This document shows, one piece after another, positions 32,535 to 41,681 of a stretch of 64,000 nucleotides of DNA (its first letter is position 1; each line of letters starts with the position of its first letter). This stretch comes from Flavobacterium sp. YJ01. Its GTDB lineage: Bacteria > Bacteroidota > Bacteroidia > Flavobacteriales > Flavobacteriaceae. The notes beneath the pieces were generated by a model. It did no database searches, was not told the DNA's origin, and worked only from the letters and a program-made list of their open reading frames with translations. Made by a program: the position numbers and the translations under genes. The stretch spans positions 4,526,001 to 4,590,000 of the forward strand of contig NZ_CP119757.1 of NCBI RefSeq assembly GCF_029320955.1, written 5' to 3'.

Positions 32535-33140
32535 TTATAGATTTTTAAAAGTTTGCTCTAAGTGTTTGGTATATTGTTCTTTAAAGGTAATAATATTTTC
32601 TGTTGTTGCACCTTTTTCTACATCATGAAAATGAAATCCGTTTATTTTTTCCATTCCAGTGAATTTGTTCATTTTGTGGAAACCAAACATTACGCCGTCA
32701 TCAACAGAGGTTTCATCGAAAAATTCTCCTGGAAGCGTAAAAGCAGTTGCAGGTGCATTCCAGCTTGTAGTCAACATGTATTTGCGTCCGTGCAGGAGTC
32801 CGCCAGTTCCGTAATTAATATCTGGATTTACACGACTTCTTCCGTCACTTTTATAAATTCCGTTGTTGTGTCCTTGCGTGAAAACATCATCGATGTATTT
32901 TTTGAAAAGGTTTGGCAATTGAAACCACCAAACTGGTGTATGATAGATAATTAAATCTGCCCAAACGAATTTTTCAACTTCTTTCTGAAGATCAATTTGG
33001 TCTTCGATGTGAGTTGTTTTTATTTCGTAATTATTATTTTTAGAAAGAAATTCAAGAGTCCAATCTTGAACGGTTTTGTTGAATTGACCTCCTGAATGTG
33101 CGAATTTCTGTCCGCCGTTAATTATAAATATTTTTTTCAT
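32535..33140 (-). CDS. mdaB: NAD(P)H quinone oxidoreductase, MdaB-like flavodoxin fold
   Basis: 201 residues, the length of MdaB. Flavodoxin-like fold: KIFIINGGQKFAHSGGQFN (FMN/FAD phosphate loop), ADLIIYHTPVWWFQLPNLFKKYIDDVF (flavin-binding aromatic stretch), YMLTTSWNAPATAF, GFHKMNKFTGMEKINGFHF. Two-electron reduction of quinones with NADPH. Directly followed by the YgiN-like gene. Confidence 0.85.
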   Translation of the reverse strand: MKKIFIINGGQKFAHSGGQFNKTVQDWTLEFLSKNNNYEIKTTHIEDQIDLQKEVEKFVWADLIIYHTPVWWFQLPNLFKKYIDDVFTQGHNNGIYKSDGRSRVNPDINYGTGGLLHGRKYMLTTSWNAPATAFTLPGEFFDETSVDDGVMFGFHKMNKFTGMEKINGFHFHDVEKGATTENIITFKEQYTKHLEQTFKNL

Positions 33141-33159
33141 TTTAATAGTTGTTTCTTAT

Positions 33160-33569
33160 GAAAATGGATGCGTGAGGGATAGCAGTGGAAATCCTTTTGT
33201 GTCTCGTTTTTTAACGATACACAAAAGATTGGAACGAATAGCCCGGTTCGCCGCGGCGAAACATGCCCAAATTCTAAATTATTTAATTATTTGAGATTTT
33301 TTTTAAACACATAGAAACATAGGTTTTTCTTTCTTGGAAAAGAGAATGGAAAGAAACTAGTTTCTAACACATAGTTGACACAATCTTGTCATTTCGAGGA
33401 ACGAGAAATCGCACACGTTGCTCGCCAAAGATGGGCGACTTAGTTTGCGGAGTTCCTGGTGTGATTTCTCCTTTCAGTCGAAATGACAAGATTGCGTAGA
33501 CTATGTTCATTTATGCAAGTGAAACGCCTTTGAAGACAAAGTAAAACTATGTTTCTATGTGTTTAAAAT
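33160..33569. repeat. cluster of three nested repeats
   Basis: The 442-nt gap holds no gene. A GCGTGAGGGATAGCAGTGG ... GGAACGAATAGCCCG element (about 33170-33248) comes first. Then an element with ends AAACACATAGAAACATAG (33305-33322) and CTATGTTTCTATGTGTTT (33547-33564). A GTCATTTCG hairpin element sits inside it (CAATCTTGTCATTTCGAGG at 33381 to its complement ending 33494). This is the most complete example of one repeat inserted in another. Confidence 0.85.
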
Positions 33570-33582
33570 TTTAAAAAGAGAA

Positions 33583-34569
33583 TTATTTTATTTTAGCAAT
33601 TGCCTGATTAATAAATTCTAATTCTGAAACTGATAAATCGAAATCCATAGTTTTGGCGTTTGAAATGGCTTGTTCTGCGTTTCTTGCTCCAGCTAAAACA
33701 ATTGCGATTCCTTTTTGTAAAGTTGTCCAGCGTAAAACCAATTGTGAAATTGAAATGTGTTTTGAATGTGCTAATGAACTCAATTCTTCGATTAGAGTTT
33801 TTACTTGCTGTAAATCGAATTTTCCGAAATAACCGTTTCTGTGATCGTTTTCTTTTAATTTACTGTCTGTGAAATATTTTCCAGTTAATAAACCTCTTTC
33901 CATTGGACTATAAGCAATGATTCCGATGTTTTCTGAAACTGTAAATGGAATTAAATCTGTTTCGATTGCGCGGTTTAACATACTATAAGCTACTTGATCT
34001 GAAGCTACTTGAACTGTCTTTTGTGCTTCATGAATTTGTGCAACATTATAATTGCTTACTCCAAAAGCTCTAATTTTTCCTTGTTGAATTAAAGTTTCAA
34101 CCGCTTCCATTGTTTCAGAAATTGGAGTTGTTGAATCTGGCCAGTGAATTTGCAGCAAATCAATATAATCGGTTTTAAGACGTTTTAAGCTTTCTTCGAT
34201 TTCTTTGATTACATTTTCTTTTGATGAATATTTGTAAATCGGAACTTTTTTGCCATTATCGTCTGCATCAAAGAAGAAATCACCTTTTCCTTTGTTGCTA
34301 CCGTCCCAAACCAAACCAAATTTTGTAAGTAATTGAATTTTAGAACGATCGTAAGGTTTTATAGCTTCACCTATCATTTCTTCACTTAAACCAAATCCGT
34401 AAAAAGGTGCGGTGTCTATTGTTGTAACTCCGTGATCAATAGAAGCCTGAACAGATTCTATAGAATCTTGCTTTTCTGTTCCTCCCCACATTGTTCCTCC
34501 AATGGCAAAAGCGCCGTATGTTATAGCTGATAATTCTAATTCTGAGTTGCCTAATTTTCTATATTCCAT
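33583..34569 (-). CDS. aldo/keto reductase
   Basis: 328 residues from the start MEYRKLGNSELELSAITYG, the standard family opening; an in-frame ATG 36 nt upstream is less likely. Catalytic tetrad visible: Asp and Tyr in TTIDTAPFYG, Lys in QLLTKFGLVWD, His in LLQIHWPDS. NADPH-binding stretch near LVLRWTTLQKGIAIVLAGARNAEQ. Reduces aldehydes or sugars; substrate unknown. Divergent from an AraC regulator with 116 nt between, so probably controlled by it. Confidence 0.9.
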   Translation of the reverse strand: MEYRKLGNSELELSAITYGAFAIGGTMWGGTEKQDSIESVQASIDHGVTTIDTAPFYGFGLSEEMIGEAIKPYDRSKIQLLTKFGLVWDGSNKGKGDFFFDADDNGKKVPIYKYSSKENVIKEIEESLKRLKTDYIDLLQIHWPDSTTPISETMEAVETLIQQGKIRAFGVSNYNVAQIHEAQKTVQVASDQVAYSMLNRAIETDLIPFTVSENIGIIAYSPMERGLLTGKYFTDSKLKENDHRNGYFGKFDLQQVKTLIEELSSLAHSKHISISQLVLRWTTLQKGIAIVLAGARNAEQAISNAKTMDFDLSVSELEFINQAIAKIK

Positions 34570-34602
34570 GATTGTAATTTTATTTTGATTAATTTGACGA
34601 GG

Positions 34603-34664
34603 CAAAATTATACCATTTTTAATATTCTTATTTGGTATATATTTGTCTTTTTTAGGTATATTTG
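34603..34664. promoter_or_regulatory. divergent promoters of aldo/keto reductase and AraC genes
   Basis: Minus strand -7 TAATTTTG (34603-34610) for the reductase. Plus strand TTTG (34631-34634), 22 nt, -7 TATATTTG (34657-34664) for the regulator. Two direct repeats GGTATAT (34634-34640 and 34655-34661) 21 bp apart, two helix turns, fit AraC-type half-sites. Confidence 0.55.
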
Positions 34665-34685
34665 CATCTTCAAATAAATTGAATT

Positions 34686-35531
34686 ATGAAAAAAGAAAAC
34701 TTATACGAACCTTTTACGGTTTCTTTTGAGACGCTGAAGGAATATCCAGATGTTGGAGATCGTCATAATTTTTTTGAGCTGGTTTATATTTTAGAAGGAA
34801 CAGGAAGACAGTGCATTAATAAAAATATTTTTGAATACGATCCTGGTCATTTGTTTTTATTAACGCCAGAAGACTGTCATAATTTTACGATTGAAACTCA
34901 AACTAAATTTTTCTTTTTGAGATTTAATGATATTTATTTGAAAAATTCGAGTTTGCAGAATGAAAATATCCAACGATTGGAATATATTCTTCAAAATGCC
35001 AATCATCAACCAGGTTGTATTCTTAAGAATGATCCGGATAAATGTTTGGTAAAAGTGATGATTGAAGCTATTTGCCGTGAACATCAGGATAAAGATGTGT
35101 ACAATCAGGAATTGATTCAGCAATTGGTAAACACGCTTATTATTATTGTGGCTAGAAATATTGCAAAGTATCTTCCAGAGCAGGTTACAATAAGTACAGA
35201 AGCAAAGGCAATGGATATTCTGCAATATATTCAGAATAATATTTATTATCCAGAAAAGATTAAAGCAGAATCGATAAGCGATTATTTCGGAATTTCGAAT
35301 ACGTATTTAGGGCGTTATTTTAAGAAACATGCTAGCGAAACGATGCAGCAATATATAAGTAATTATAAAACAAAACTGATTGAACATCGTTTGCAATTCA
35401 GCGATAAGCGTATCAATGAAATTGCTTATGAATTTGGATTTACGGATGAAAGCCATTTTAATAAGTTCTTTAGAAAACAAAAAGGATATAGTCCGTCTGA
35501 GTTTAGAAAGACGATTCGGTTGAGTGCTTAA
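34686..35531 (+). CDS. AraC-family regulator with cupin sensor domain
   Basis: 281 residues. N-terminal cupin-like domain (NFFELVYILEGTGRQCINKN, YDPGHLFLLTPEDCHNF), C-terminal AraC helix-turn-helix pair (ESISDYFGISNTYLGRYFKKHASETMQQYI and INEIAYEFGFTDESHFNKFFRKQKG are read in order in the last 100 residues). The effector is probably a small molecule bound in the cupin. Divergent aldo/keto reductase is the likely target. Confidence 0.88.
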   Translation: MKKENLYEPFTVSFETLKEYPDVGDRHNFFELVYILEGTGRQCINKNIFEYDPGHLFLLTPEDCHNFTIETQTKFFFLRFNDIYLKNSSLQNENIQRLEYILQNANHQPGCILKNDPDKCLVKVMIEAICREHQDKDVYNQELIQQLVNTLIIIVARNIAKYLPEQVTISTEAKAMDILQYIQNNIYYPEKIKAESISDYFGISNTYLGRYFKKHASETMQQYISNYKTKLIEHRLQFSDKRINEIAYEFGFTDESHFNKFFRKQKGYSPSEFRKTIRLSA

Positions 35532-35532
35532 A

Positions 35533-35612
35533 AACACGGATTTCACTAATTTGCACGAATTTTTTTTGCCATAGATTTCACGGATTAAAGGATTTTTTAA
35601 TCTGTGGTAATT
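35533..35612. repeat. CACGGATTTCAC / GCCATAGATTTCACGG repeat
   Basis: AAACACGGATTTCACTAATT with GCACGAATTTTTTTTGCC (about 35533-35570), then ATTTCACGGATTAAAGG paired with AATCTGTGGTAATTCG (to about 35609). A degenerate member of the CACGAATT family between two convergent genes. Confidence 0.65.
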
Positions 35613-35655
35613 CGTAACTCAAGCGATAGCAAACGGGCGAAGCAAATTTGTGTTT

Positions 35656-36417
35656 TTAAATAATCTTTTTAATTACACGAAGTTTATGAGTATGCTTGTT
35701 TAATTCAGGGTTATAAATTCCAGTGTGGTCTAAACGGTCAATGCGGACTTTTCCACTTGCGTGAATGATGTAATTATTGTCCATTATAATACCAACGTGA
35801 GTAATATTTCCTTCATCATTATCAAAAAAGGCTAAATCTCCAGCTTCACATTCTTCGATAAAACTTAACGGATCTCCTTCAAGTGCTTGTTGAGAAGCAT
35901 CGCGATGAATTTTGTAGCCGTTTAATTTGTAAACCATTTGAGTAAAACCGGAACAATCAATGCCAAAAGGTGTTTTTCCTCCCCACAAATAAGGAGCATT
36001 CAAATACATAAAAGCGGTTTTTATCAAAGCGCTTTTAGGTTTTATGCCACTAGTTTTGGTTCCTTCAAAATCAAAATTCGAAGTATTGATTTCGCTATTA
36101 TTCAAAAAAGATAAAGAAGCCCCAAGCGGAATAGGAAGTAATAAATTATCTGGTGCAGTTATGTAGTCAATCAAATCGGCATTTAAGATAATGGCTTCTT
36201 TGCTTAACAAGTTAAATTGCTGTTCAGTAATAAGTTGATATTGCTTAGAATCTACCCAGCCAATATAGTCGTCAAATTGAATTCTTATCTTTGCCCATTG
36301 ATTTTGGCGCTCTAAAATTTCGATATGTTCTCCAAACAAAAGTTGTGTAACGATTTCACTTCTGTCACTTGGTTCAGACCGAACAGGTACTATAGCTAAA
36401 TTACAAATTCCGAACAT
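35656..36417 (-). CDS. NlpC/P60 cell-wall peptidase with SH3 domain
   Basis: 253 residues, no clear signal peptide. Residues 1-70 are an SH3-type domain (VRSEPSDRSEIVTQLLFGEHIEILERQ with WAKIRIQFDDYIGWVD). Residues 120-253 are NlpC/P60 with catalytic Cys (FGIDCSGFTQMV), His (NITHVGIIM) and second His (YIIHASG). Cleaves gamma-D-Glu-diamino acid bonds of peptidoglycan peptides. Lack of an obvious signal suggests a role in recycling muropeptides inside the cell, like YkfC-type enzymes. Confidence 0.88.
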   Translation of the reverse strand: MFGICNLAIVPVRSEPSDRSEIVTQLLFGEHIEILERQNQWAKIRIQFDDYIGWVDSKQYQLITEQQFNLLSKEAIILNADLIDYITAPDNLLLPIPLGASLSFLNNSEINTSNFDFEGTKTSGIKPKSALIKTAFMYLNAPYLWGGKTPFGIDCSGFTQMVYKLNGYKIHRDASQQALEGDPLSFIEECEAGDLAFFDNDEGNITHVGIIMDNNYIIHASGKVRIDRLDHTGIYNPELNKHTHKLRVIKKII

Positions 36418-36490
36418 TTAAGGAAATTTATTAGTTTAAAAATTAGGAGTTGCAAAGGTTTTACAGCTCCTAATTTTTTATGATATTTAT

Positions 36491-37669
36491 TTAGGCTCTT
36501 TCAATAACAATTGCAGATGCTCCACCGCCACCGTTGCAAATTGCAGCAGCTCCAGTTTTTGCATTGTTTTGTTCTAAAACATTAAGTAAAGTTACAATAA
36601 TACGCGCTCCAGATGCTCCAAGAGGGTGTCCTAAAGAAACTGCACCGCCGTTTACGTTTACTTTCTCGTTATCTAGGTTTAAGATTTTTGCGTTAGCTAA
36701 GCCAACGACAGAAAAAGCTTCGTTGAATTCAAAATAATCAACATCTGAAATTGAAATCCCAGCTTTGTCTAAAGCTTTTGGAAGCGCTTTTACAGGGCTT
36801 GTTGTAAACCATTTAGGCTCTTGTGCAGCATCTGCGTAACCTTTTATGTAAGCCAAAGGTTTTAAGCCCAATGCATTTGCTTTTTCTTCAGACATTAAAA
36901 CCAAAGCAGCCGCTCCGTCGTTTATTGTAGAAGCGTTTGCAGCAGTTACAGTTCCGTCTTTTGTAAAAACTGGAGCTAAAGATGGAATTTTATCTAATTT
37001 AACATTAGTGTATTCTTCATCTTTAGAAAATATAATTGGTTCGCCGCGTCTTTGTGGAACTTCTACGGGAACAACTTCGTTATCAAATTTTCCAGCATCC
37101 CAAGCTTTTGCGCTTCTTTCGTAAGATTGAATCGCGAAAGCATCTTGTTCTTCACGGCTGATGTTGTATTCAGTTGCACATAAATCAGCGCAAACTCCCA
37201 TTGCGTTGTTGTCATAAGCATCTGTTAAACCATCTTTTTGCATTCCGTCAAGCATAGTTGCAGGGCCAAATTTATTTCCAGCACGCATTTGTACATAATG
37301 AGGAATCAAGCTCATACTTTCCATTCCGCCCGCCACTACAATTTCAGCGTCTCCGCATGCGATCGCTTGGGCAGCAAACATAACAGCTTTCATTCCAGAA
37401 GCACAAACTTTGTTAACAGTTGTAGCGGCAACTTCTTCAGACAAACCAGCAAAAAGCGCTGCTTGACGAGCTGGAGCTTGTCCAACACCAGCCTGAATTA
37501 CATTTCCCATGAAAACTTCATCAACTAATTTTGGGTCTAGGTTAATTTTTGAAAGAGCTCCCTTTATAGCGGCAGCGCCTAATTTTGGTGCAGGTACGGT
37601 AGATAACCCTCCCATGAAACTTCCGATAGGTGTTCTAACGGCAGAAACGATAACAACTCTTTTGTTCAT
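36491..37669 (-). CDS. acetyl-CoA C-acetyltransferase (thiolase)
   Basis: 392 residues, standard length. Catalytic Cys in NKVCASGMKA, His in GGAVSLGHPLGASGA, second Cys in AAICNGGGGASA. Joins or splits acetyl-CoA/acetoacetyl-CoA in fatty-acid or branched-chain metabolism. Single gene, 74 nt from the NlpC/P60 gene on the same strand. AtoB/PhaA type by sequence; which pathway it serves is not shown by context. Confidence 0.93.
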   Translation of the reverse strand: MNKRVVIVSAVRTPIGSFMGGLSTVPAPKLGAAAIKGALSKINLDPKLVDEVFMGNVIQAGVGQAPARQAALFAGLSEEVAATTVNKVCASGMKAVMFAAQAIACGDAEIVVAGGMESMSLIPHYVQMRAGNKFGPATMLDGMQKDGLTDAYDNNAMGVCADLCATEYNISREEQDAFAIQSYERSAKAWDAGKFDNEVVPVEVPQRRGEPIIFSKDEEYTNVKLDKIPSLAPVFTKDGTVTAANASTINDGAAALVLMSEEKANALGLKPLAYIKGYADAAQEPKWFTTSPVKALPKALDKAGISISDVDYFEFNEAFSVVGLANAKILNLDNEKVNVNGGAVSLGHPLGASGARIIVTLLNVLEQNNAKTGAAAICNGGGGASAIVIERA

Positions 37670-37844
37670 TTTCTGTTTAATATTAGTTATAAAGCAAATT
37701 TACTCTTTATTTGAATAAATTCAAATTTTGTATAGAATAGGGTAGATTTTAAATTTGAGTCAATTTTTTGTTAATTCTATTTGTTTGATTGTGAAGTGGT
37801 TTTGAAAAAAGATAAAAAAAAACTAAAAAAACTCAAAAAAAAGC

Positions 37845-37875
37845 TTGTGAGAAAAGGAATGTTGTTATACATTTG
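37845..37875 (+). promoter_or_regulatory. promoter of the tRNA cluster
   Basis: TTG (37845-37847), 20 nt, then TACATTTG (37868-37875), a textbook Bacteroidota TTG...TAnnTTTG promoter 32 nt before the first tRNA. Confidence 0.75.
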
Positions 37876-37907
37876 CACTCGCAAAACGGAAGCAATTCCT
37901 TGAGCAA

Positions 37908-37991
37908 GGAGAGGTGCCAGAGCGGTAATGGAGCAGATTGCTAATCTGTCGACGGGTAACCGTCGCCAGGGTTCGAGTCCCTGTCTCTCCG
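37908..37991 (+). tRNA. tRNA-Ser (GCT)
   Basis: Acceptor GGAGAG pairs with CTCTCC; anticodon loop TTGCTAA gives GCT; a long variable arm (CGACGGGTAACCGTCG) as in class II tRNAs; T-arm GGTTCGAGTCC. CCA is not encoded. Confidence 0.95.
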
Positions 37992-38004
37992 CTTAAATTT
38001 GCCT

Positions 38005-38079
38005 CGGGGTGTAGCGTAGCCCGGTTATCGCGCCTGCTTTGGGAGCAGGAGGCCGCAGGTTCGAATCCTGCCACCCCGA
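38005..38079 (+). tRNA. tRNA-Pro (TGG)
   Basis: Acceptor CGGGGTG / CACCCCG; anticodon stem CCTGC / GCAGG with loop TTTGGGA, anticodon TGG; T-arm GGTTCGAATCC. Confidence 0.95.
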
Positions 38080-38111
38080 CAGAAACTTTGCCATAAAGTT
38101 TAAAAAGAAAT

Positions 38112-38185
38112 GGTTCCATAGCTCAGCTGGATAGAGCAACGCACTTCTAATGCGTAGGTCGAAGGTTCGAATCCTTCTGGGATCA
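38112..38185 (+). tRNA. tRNA-Arg (TCT)
   Basis: Acceptor GGTTCCA / TGGGATC with two wobble pairs; anticodon stem ACGCA / TGCGT with loop CTTCTAA, anticodon TCT; T-arm GGTTCGAATCC. Confidence 0.93.
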
Positions 38186-38193
38186 CAACAAAA

Positions 38194-38218
38194 GCCACTC
38201 ATATCGAGTGGCTTTTTT
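38194..38218 (+). terminator. rho-independent terminator of the tRNA cluster
   Basis: Perfect 7-bp stem GCCACTC / GAGTGGC, 5-nt loop, six T's, 8 nt after tRNA-Arg. Confidence 0.92.
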
Positions 38219-38878
38219 GTTTTTCATATTTAGCTGTTTTTGAAATATGCTTAAAACATATAATAGACGCGGCTTGTGGCTTATAATTGCAACCCTTCTG
38301 CGTTTACGATACCTCCAAAATGGATTCGTCATTTTTGGAGGTATTTTTATATTCTTTTTCTTGAGTATTTGTCAATATTCTTATTTTGACTAAGTAAGGT
38401 TAAAAAACTTTTCTAAAATAATGTTCTCTTTTGCAGAAGGATAATAAAGAGATAAGCCTATTAGTTAGGTGTTTTTATGAACCAGCTCAAAAGGATATTG
38501 GCAATAAAACATTATTGTTGATTTAAATATTTAATGATGACAATATTAAGTGCAGTCTTTTTTTAATATTGTAGTATTTTTACTTACTTTTGGATCGTAT
38601 TGATTTAACAGTTATAGTAATAATCATTAGTTAAAATCATTAAAATTCAAACTGCTAACAACAAAACCACTCAAAAAGAACATGAATTTCATAAAATTAA
38701 GCCGATATCTTTCAGTAGATCTAGATCAAAAGATACTATCGCAATTTTTATTGTAGAATCTGCAATCTACAATTTTGCTTATCTAAAAAAAATCTCACAA
38801 CAAATGCATTTTCTTTCTATTTCTCAATAAATAGAATAGAACTATAATGCCTTTTTTCCAAAAAACCACAACCAATTA
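38219..38878. other. gene-free 660-nt gap
   Basis: No protein gene of credible length is seen. It holds a second strong terminator (38309-38348) with no known gene in front of it, and a hairpin ATTGTAGA / TCTACAAT (38750-38757, 38766-38773) about 105 nt before the outer-membrane gene. The rest is very AT-rich. Either the second terminator protects from read-through or a small RNA lies at about 38225-38348. Confidence 0.6.
38309..38348 (+). terminator. orphan rho-independent terminator
   Basis: Perfect 12-bp stem ATACCTCCAAAA / TTTTGGAGGTAT with a 12-nt loop and a T-run. It is plus-strand oriented and about 90 nt after the tRNA terminator. Confidence 0.8.
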
Positions 38879-41677
38879 ATGAGACAAACAATTCTAGTAG
38901 TATGCTGTTTTCTTTTTTTATCAAATGCTTTACAGGCACAAATATCAGGCACAGTTAAAGGATATGTAACAGATACCATAAACAAATCTAGTCTAAACGA
39001 AGCATCAGTCTCTTTGTTAAGAGCAAAAGATTCTGTTTTAGTAAAATTTACTCGAGCTAAAGAAAATGGTTCTTTTGAGTTGAATAATATTAAAGCTGGT
39101 AAATTTATTTTACTAGTTTCTTATCCCAAATATGCTGATTTTGTAGATCAATTTTCTGTTGATTCCACCAAGTTAATCAAAGATTATGGTAAAATTAATT
39201 TGGCTGATAAAGGAAGAATATTATCCGAAATAATTATAAAAGGCAATAGAGCCGCTATGAAAATCAAAGGAGATACGTTAGAATTTGATCCAAAAGCATT
39301 TAAAATAGAACCTAATGCAAAAGTGGAAGATCTGATAAAACAATTCCCAGGAATACAAATTGATAAGGATGGAAAAATTACCGCTCAAGGCGAAACTGTA
39401 ACCAAAGTTTTGGTTGATGGTGAAGAATTTTTTGGTGATGATCCTACTTTAGTTACAAAAAATCTACGTGCTGACATGGTTGATAAAGTGCAATTGTACG
39501 ACAAAAAAAGCGATCAAGCCGCTTTTACAGGAATTGATGATGGTCAGAAAACAAAAACGCTGAATGTTAAACTTAAAGAAGACAAAAAAAATGGTCATTT
39601 TGGGAAAGTAGAACTTGGAGGAGGGACCGATAATTTTTACAAAGGCCAAGCCATGTTTAATAAGTTTTGGGATAAGAAAAAATTAGCAGCTTATGGCATT
39701 TTAGGCAACACAGGGCAAGTAGGATTAGGATGGGGAGATAAAGATAAATATGGCCAAAGCGGTTATCAAGTAACTGATGACGGCGGTATTTATTTCTCAA
39801 ACAATGGAAATGATGAATTTGATAGTTGGGACGGGCAATTTAATGGTGAAGGAATTCCAGTGGTTCAAACTGGCGGAATACATTTTGACAATAAATGGAA
39901 CAAGGATAAAGAATCTATCAATGCAAATTACAAAATTGGCGACATCAAACTTTCAGGAAATCGTAATGATATTAACCAGCAAAATTTAAGTTCTAGCAGC
40001 ATTTATAATGCTTCAGACAAGAATTTTGAAAAAAATATGACTAAAAATAAACTTGATCTAGCTTATGAAATTAAAATTGACACTACTTTAACTTTAAAAT
40101 TAAATGTAGATGGATTGTTTAAAAAGAGCAATTCCAGTGACGCAGAAATGCGAAAAGGTACTGAAGAACAAGGTAACCAATTGAATAATTTGAAACAGAC
40201 AAATAATAATAATGTTGATGATAAAGCATTTAATATAAATACTTTATTAACCAAAAGACTTAAAAAGACGGGCCGAACATTATCTCTTAATCTAAGCCAA
40301 TCAAGCACAAATAGTAAAAGTGATGGTTACTTAAATTCTAGGGCTGAGTTTTTTACACCATCTGTAATTAGTCCGGATAGCACTAAAGTAGTCGATCAGA
40401 ATAAAGTCAATAATATTAGCAATACAGCTTTTAAATCAAATTTAATCTATACCGAACCGTTATCCAAAAGTTTATCTTTAATTCTTAATTATGGATTCAA
40501 CATCAGTAATGGAAAAGCGGATCGTAAATCTTTTAATCAATCTTCAAATGGTGATTATAATGTTTTGGATTCCATCTTTAGTAATAATTATGAATTAGAC
40601 CAAACAATAAACCAGGTTGGAGCGATTTTTAACTACAAAAAAAATAAAACTGTTTTTTCTTTTGGCTCTAAATTTAGTGGTGTAAACTTTAAACAATATG
40701 ATGTTTATGCAGATAGTTATTTTAAGCAAAAATTTGTTAACTACATGCCTCAGATAAGCTATCAGTATAATTTTAAACAAAGAGAATCGCTTCGTTTGTC
40801 GTATAACGGAAATACCGATCAGCCGACATTAGATCAGTTACAGCCTATCCGAAACAATGAAAACCAATTAAATACAATTGTTGGTAATCCAAATTTAGAT
40901 CCTTCTTTTAGAAATATTCTTAGAGGTAGTTATTACTCCTACAAAGTGCTCACCAATCAATATTTTTCGGTTAACGGATCGTATAATTTTACAATAAATC
41001 CAATAATAAGTAATGTGGTTACAAATGATAGAGGAGAAAGTATTTCCCAATTTGTAAACCTCGAAAACAAAGCTTCAACAAGTTATTATTTGAACAGTAA
41101 TTTTGGCAAAACAATCAAAGCAATTGATATGACAGCAGGAATTGGTTTAAGCGCCAACAAAAATGTAAACTATAATTACATCAATACAAAACTGAATAAA
41201 ACTAAAAATTCAACTTACTCCTTTAATTTAAACTTATCAAAGTATAAAGAGAAAAAATATAATTTTAATACCAGCTTCGGACCTACATACAACGTTGCCG
41301 ATGCAAGCATCAATGAAAATAGTGATAGTAATGGTTGGGGGTTTAATGGAAATTTCTGGACCAGTGTAGAGTTACCTTTCAAACTGGAAATTAGTACAGA
41401 TGGTAATTATCAATATAATGGAAAAACGCAAGTGATTCAGGAAACTTTTGAACGTTTTATCTGGAATGCATCTATCACCAAGAAATTCTTAAAATCAGAT
41501 AATTTAAGAGTTTCTATAACGGGAAGAGATCTTTTGAACCAAAATGTAGGATTTAATCGTTCGGCTTATAATGGAAACATCAGCCAAAGTACTTATACGA
41601 CTATCCAAAGATACTTTATGTTCTCTGTAAGCTGGGATTTCAGCAAAATGGGCGGAGGAGAAATTAAACAAAACTAA
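38879..41677 (+). CDS. outer-membrane beta-barrel protein (TonB-receptor-like)
   Basis: 932 residues: signal peptide (MRQTILVVCCFLFLSNALQAQ), an N-terminal carboxypeptidase-like domain (about 25-110, GTVKGYVTDTINKSSLNEASVSLLRA), a plug-like part (EDLIKQFPGIQIDKDGKITAQG, KVLVDGEEFFGDDPTL), then a large barrel rich in Asn/Tyr strands typical of the OMP_b-brl_3 group. This group is often paired with GLPGLI proteins, as here (4 nt gap). No separate TonB box seen. Ligand unknown. Confidence 0.87.
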   Translation: MRQTILVVCCFLFLSNALQAQISGTVKGYVTDTINKSSLNEASVSLLRAKDSVLVKFTRAKENGSFELNNIKAGKFILLVSYPKYADFVDQFSVDSTKLIKDYGKINLADKGRILSEIIIKGNRAAMKIKGDTLEFDPKAFKIEPNAKVEDLIKQFPGIQIDKDGKITAQGETVTKVLVDGEEFFGDDPTLVTKNLRADMVDKVQLYDKKSDQAAFTGIDDGQKTKTLNVKLKEDKKNGHFGKVELGGGTDNFYKGQAMFNKFWDKKKLAAYGILGNTGQVGLGWGDKDKYGQSGYQVTDDGGIYFSNNGNDEFDSWDGQFNGEGIPVVQTGGIHFDNKWNKDKESINANYKIGDIKLSGNRNDINQQNLSSSSIYNASDKNFEKNMTKNKLDLAYEIKIDTTLTLKLNVDGLFKKSNSSDAEMRKGTEEQGNQLNNLKQTNNNNVDDKAFNINTLLTKRLKKTGRTLSLNLSQSSTNSKSDGYLNSRAEFFTPSVISPDSTKVVDQNKVNNISNTAFKSNLIYTEPLSKSLSLILNYGFNISNGKADRKSFNQSSNGDYNVLDSIFSNNYELDQTINQVGAIFNYKKNKTVFSFGSKFSGVNFKQYDVYADSYFKQKFVNYMPQISYQYNFKQRESLRLSYNGNTDQPTLDQLQPIRNNENQLNTIVGNPNLDPSFRNILRGSYYSYKVLTNQYFSVNGSYNFTINPIISNVVTNDRGESISQFVNLENKASTSYYLNSNFGKTIKAIDMTAGIGLSANKNVNYNYINTKLNKTKNSTYSFNLNLSKYKEKKYNFNTSFGPTYNVADASINENSDSNGWGFNGNFWTSVELPFKLEISTDGNYQYNGKTQVIQETFERFIWNASITKKFLKSDNLRVSITGRDLLNQNVGFNRSAYNGNISQSTYTTIQRYFMFSVSWDFSKMGGGEIKQN

Positions 41678-41681
41678 AACC

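Noticed and set aside
37865..38202. Minus-strand reading frames over the tRNA cluster (e.g. with GGEFEPAAS-like words)
   Set aside because: They are antisense translations of the three tRNAs, a well-known kind of false protein.
38684..38758. 24-codon frame MNFIKLSRYLSVDLDQ...
   Set aside because: Too short, no Shine-Dalgarno or promoter support, no recognisable family.
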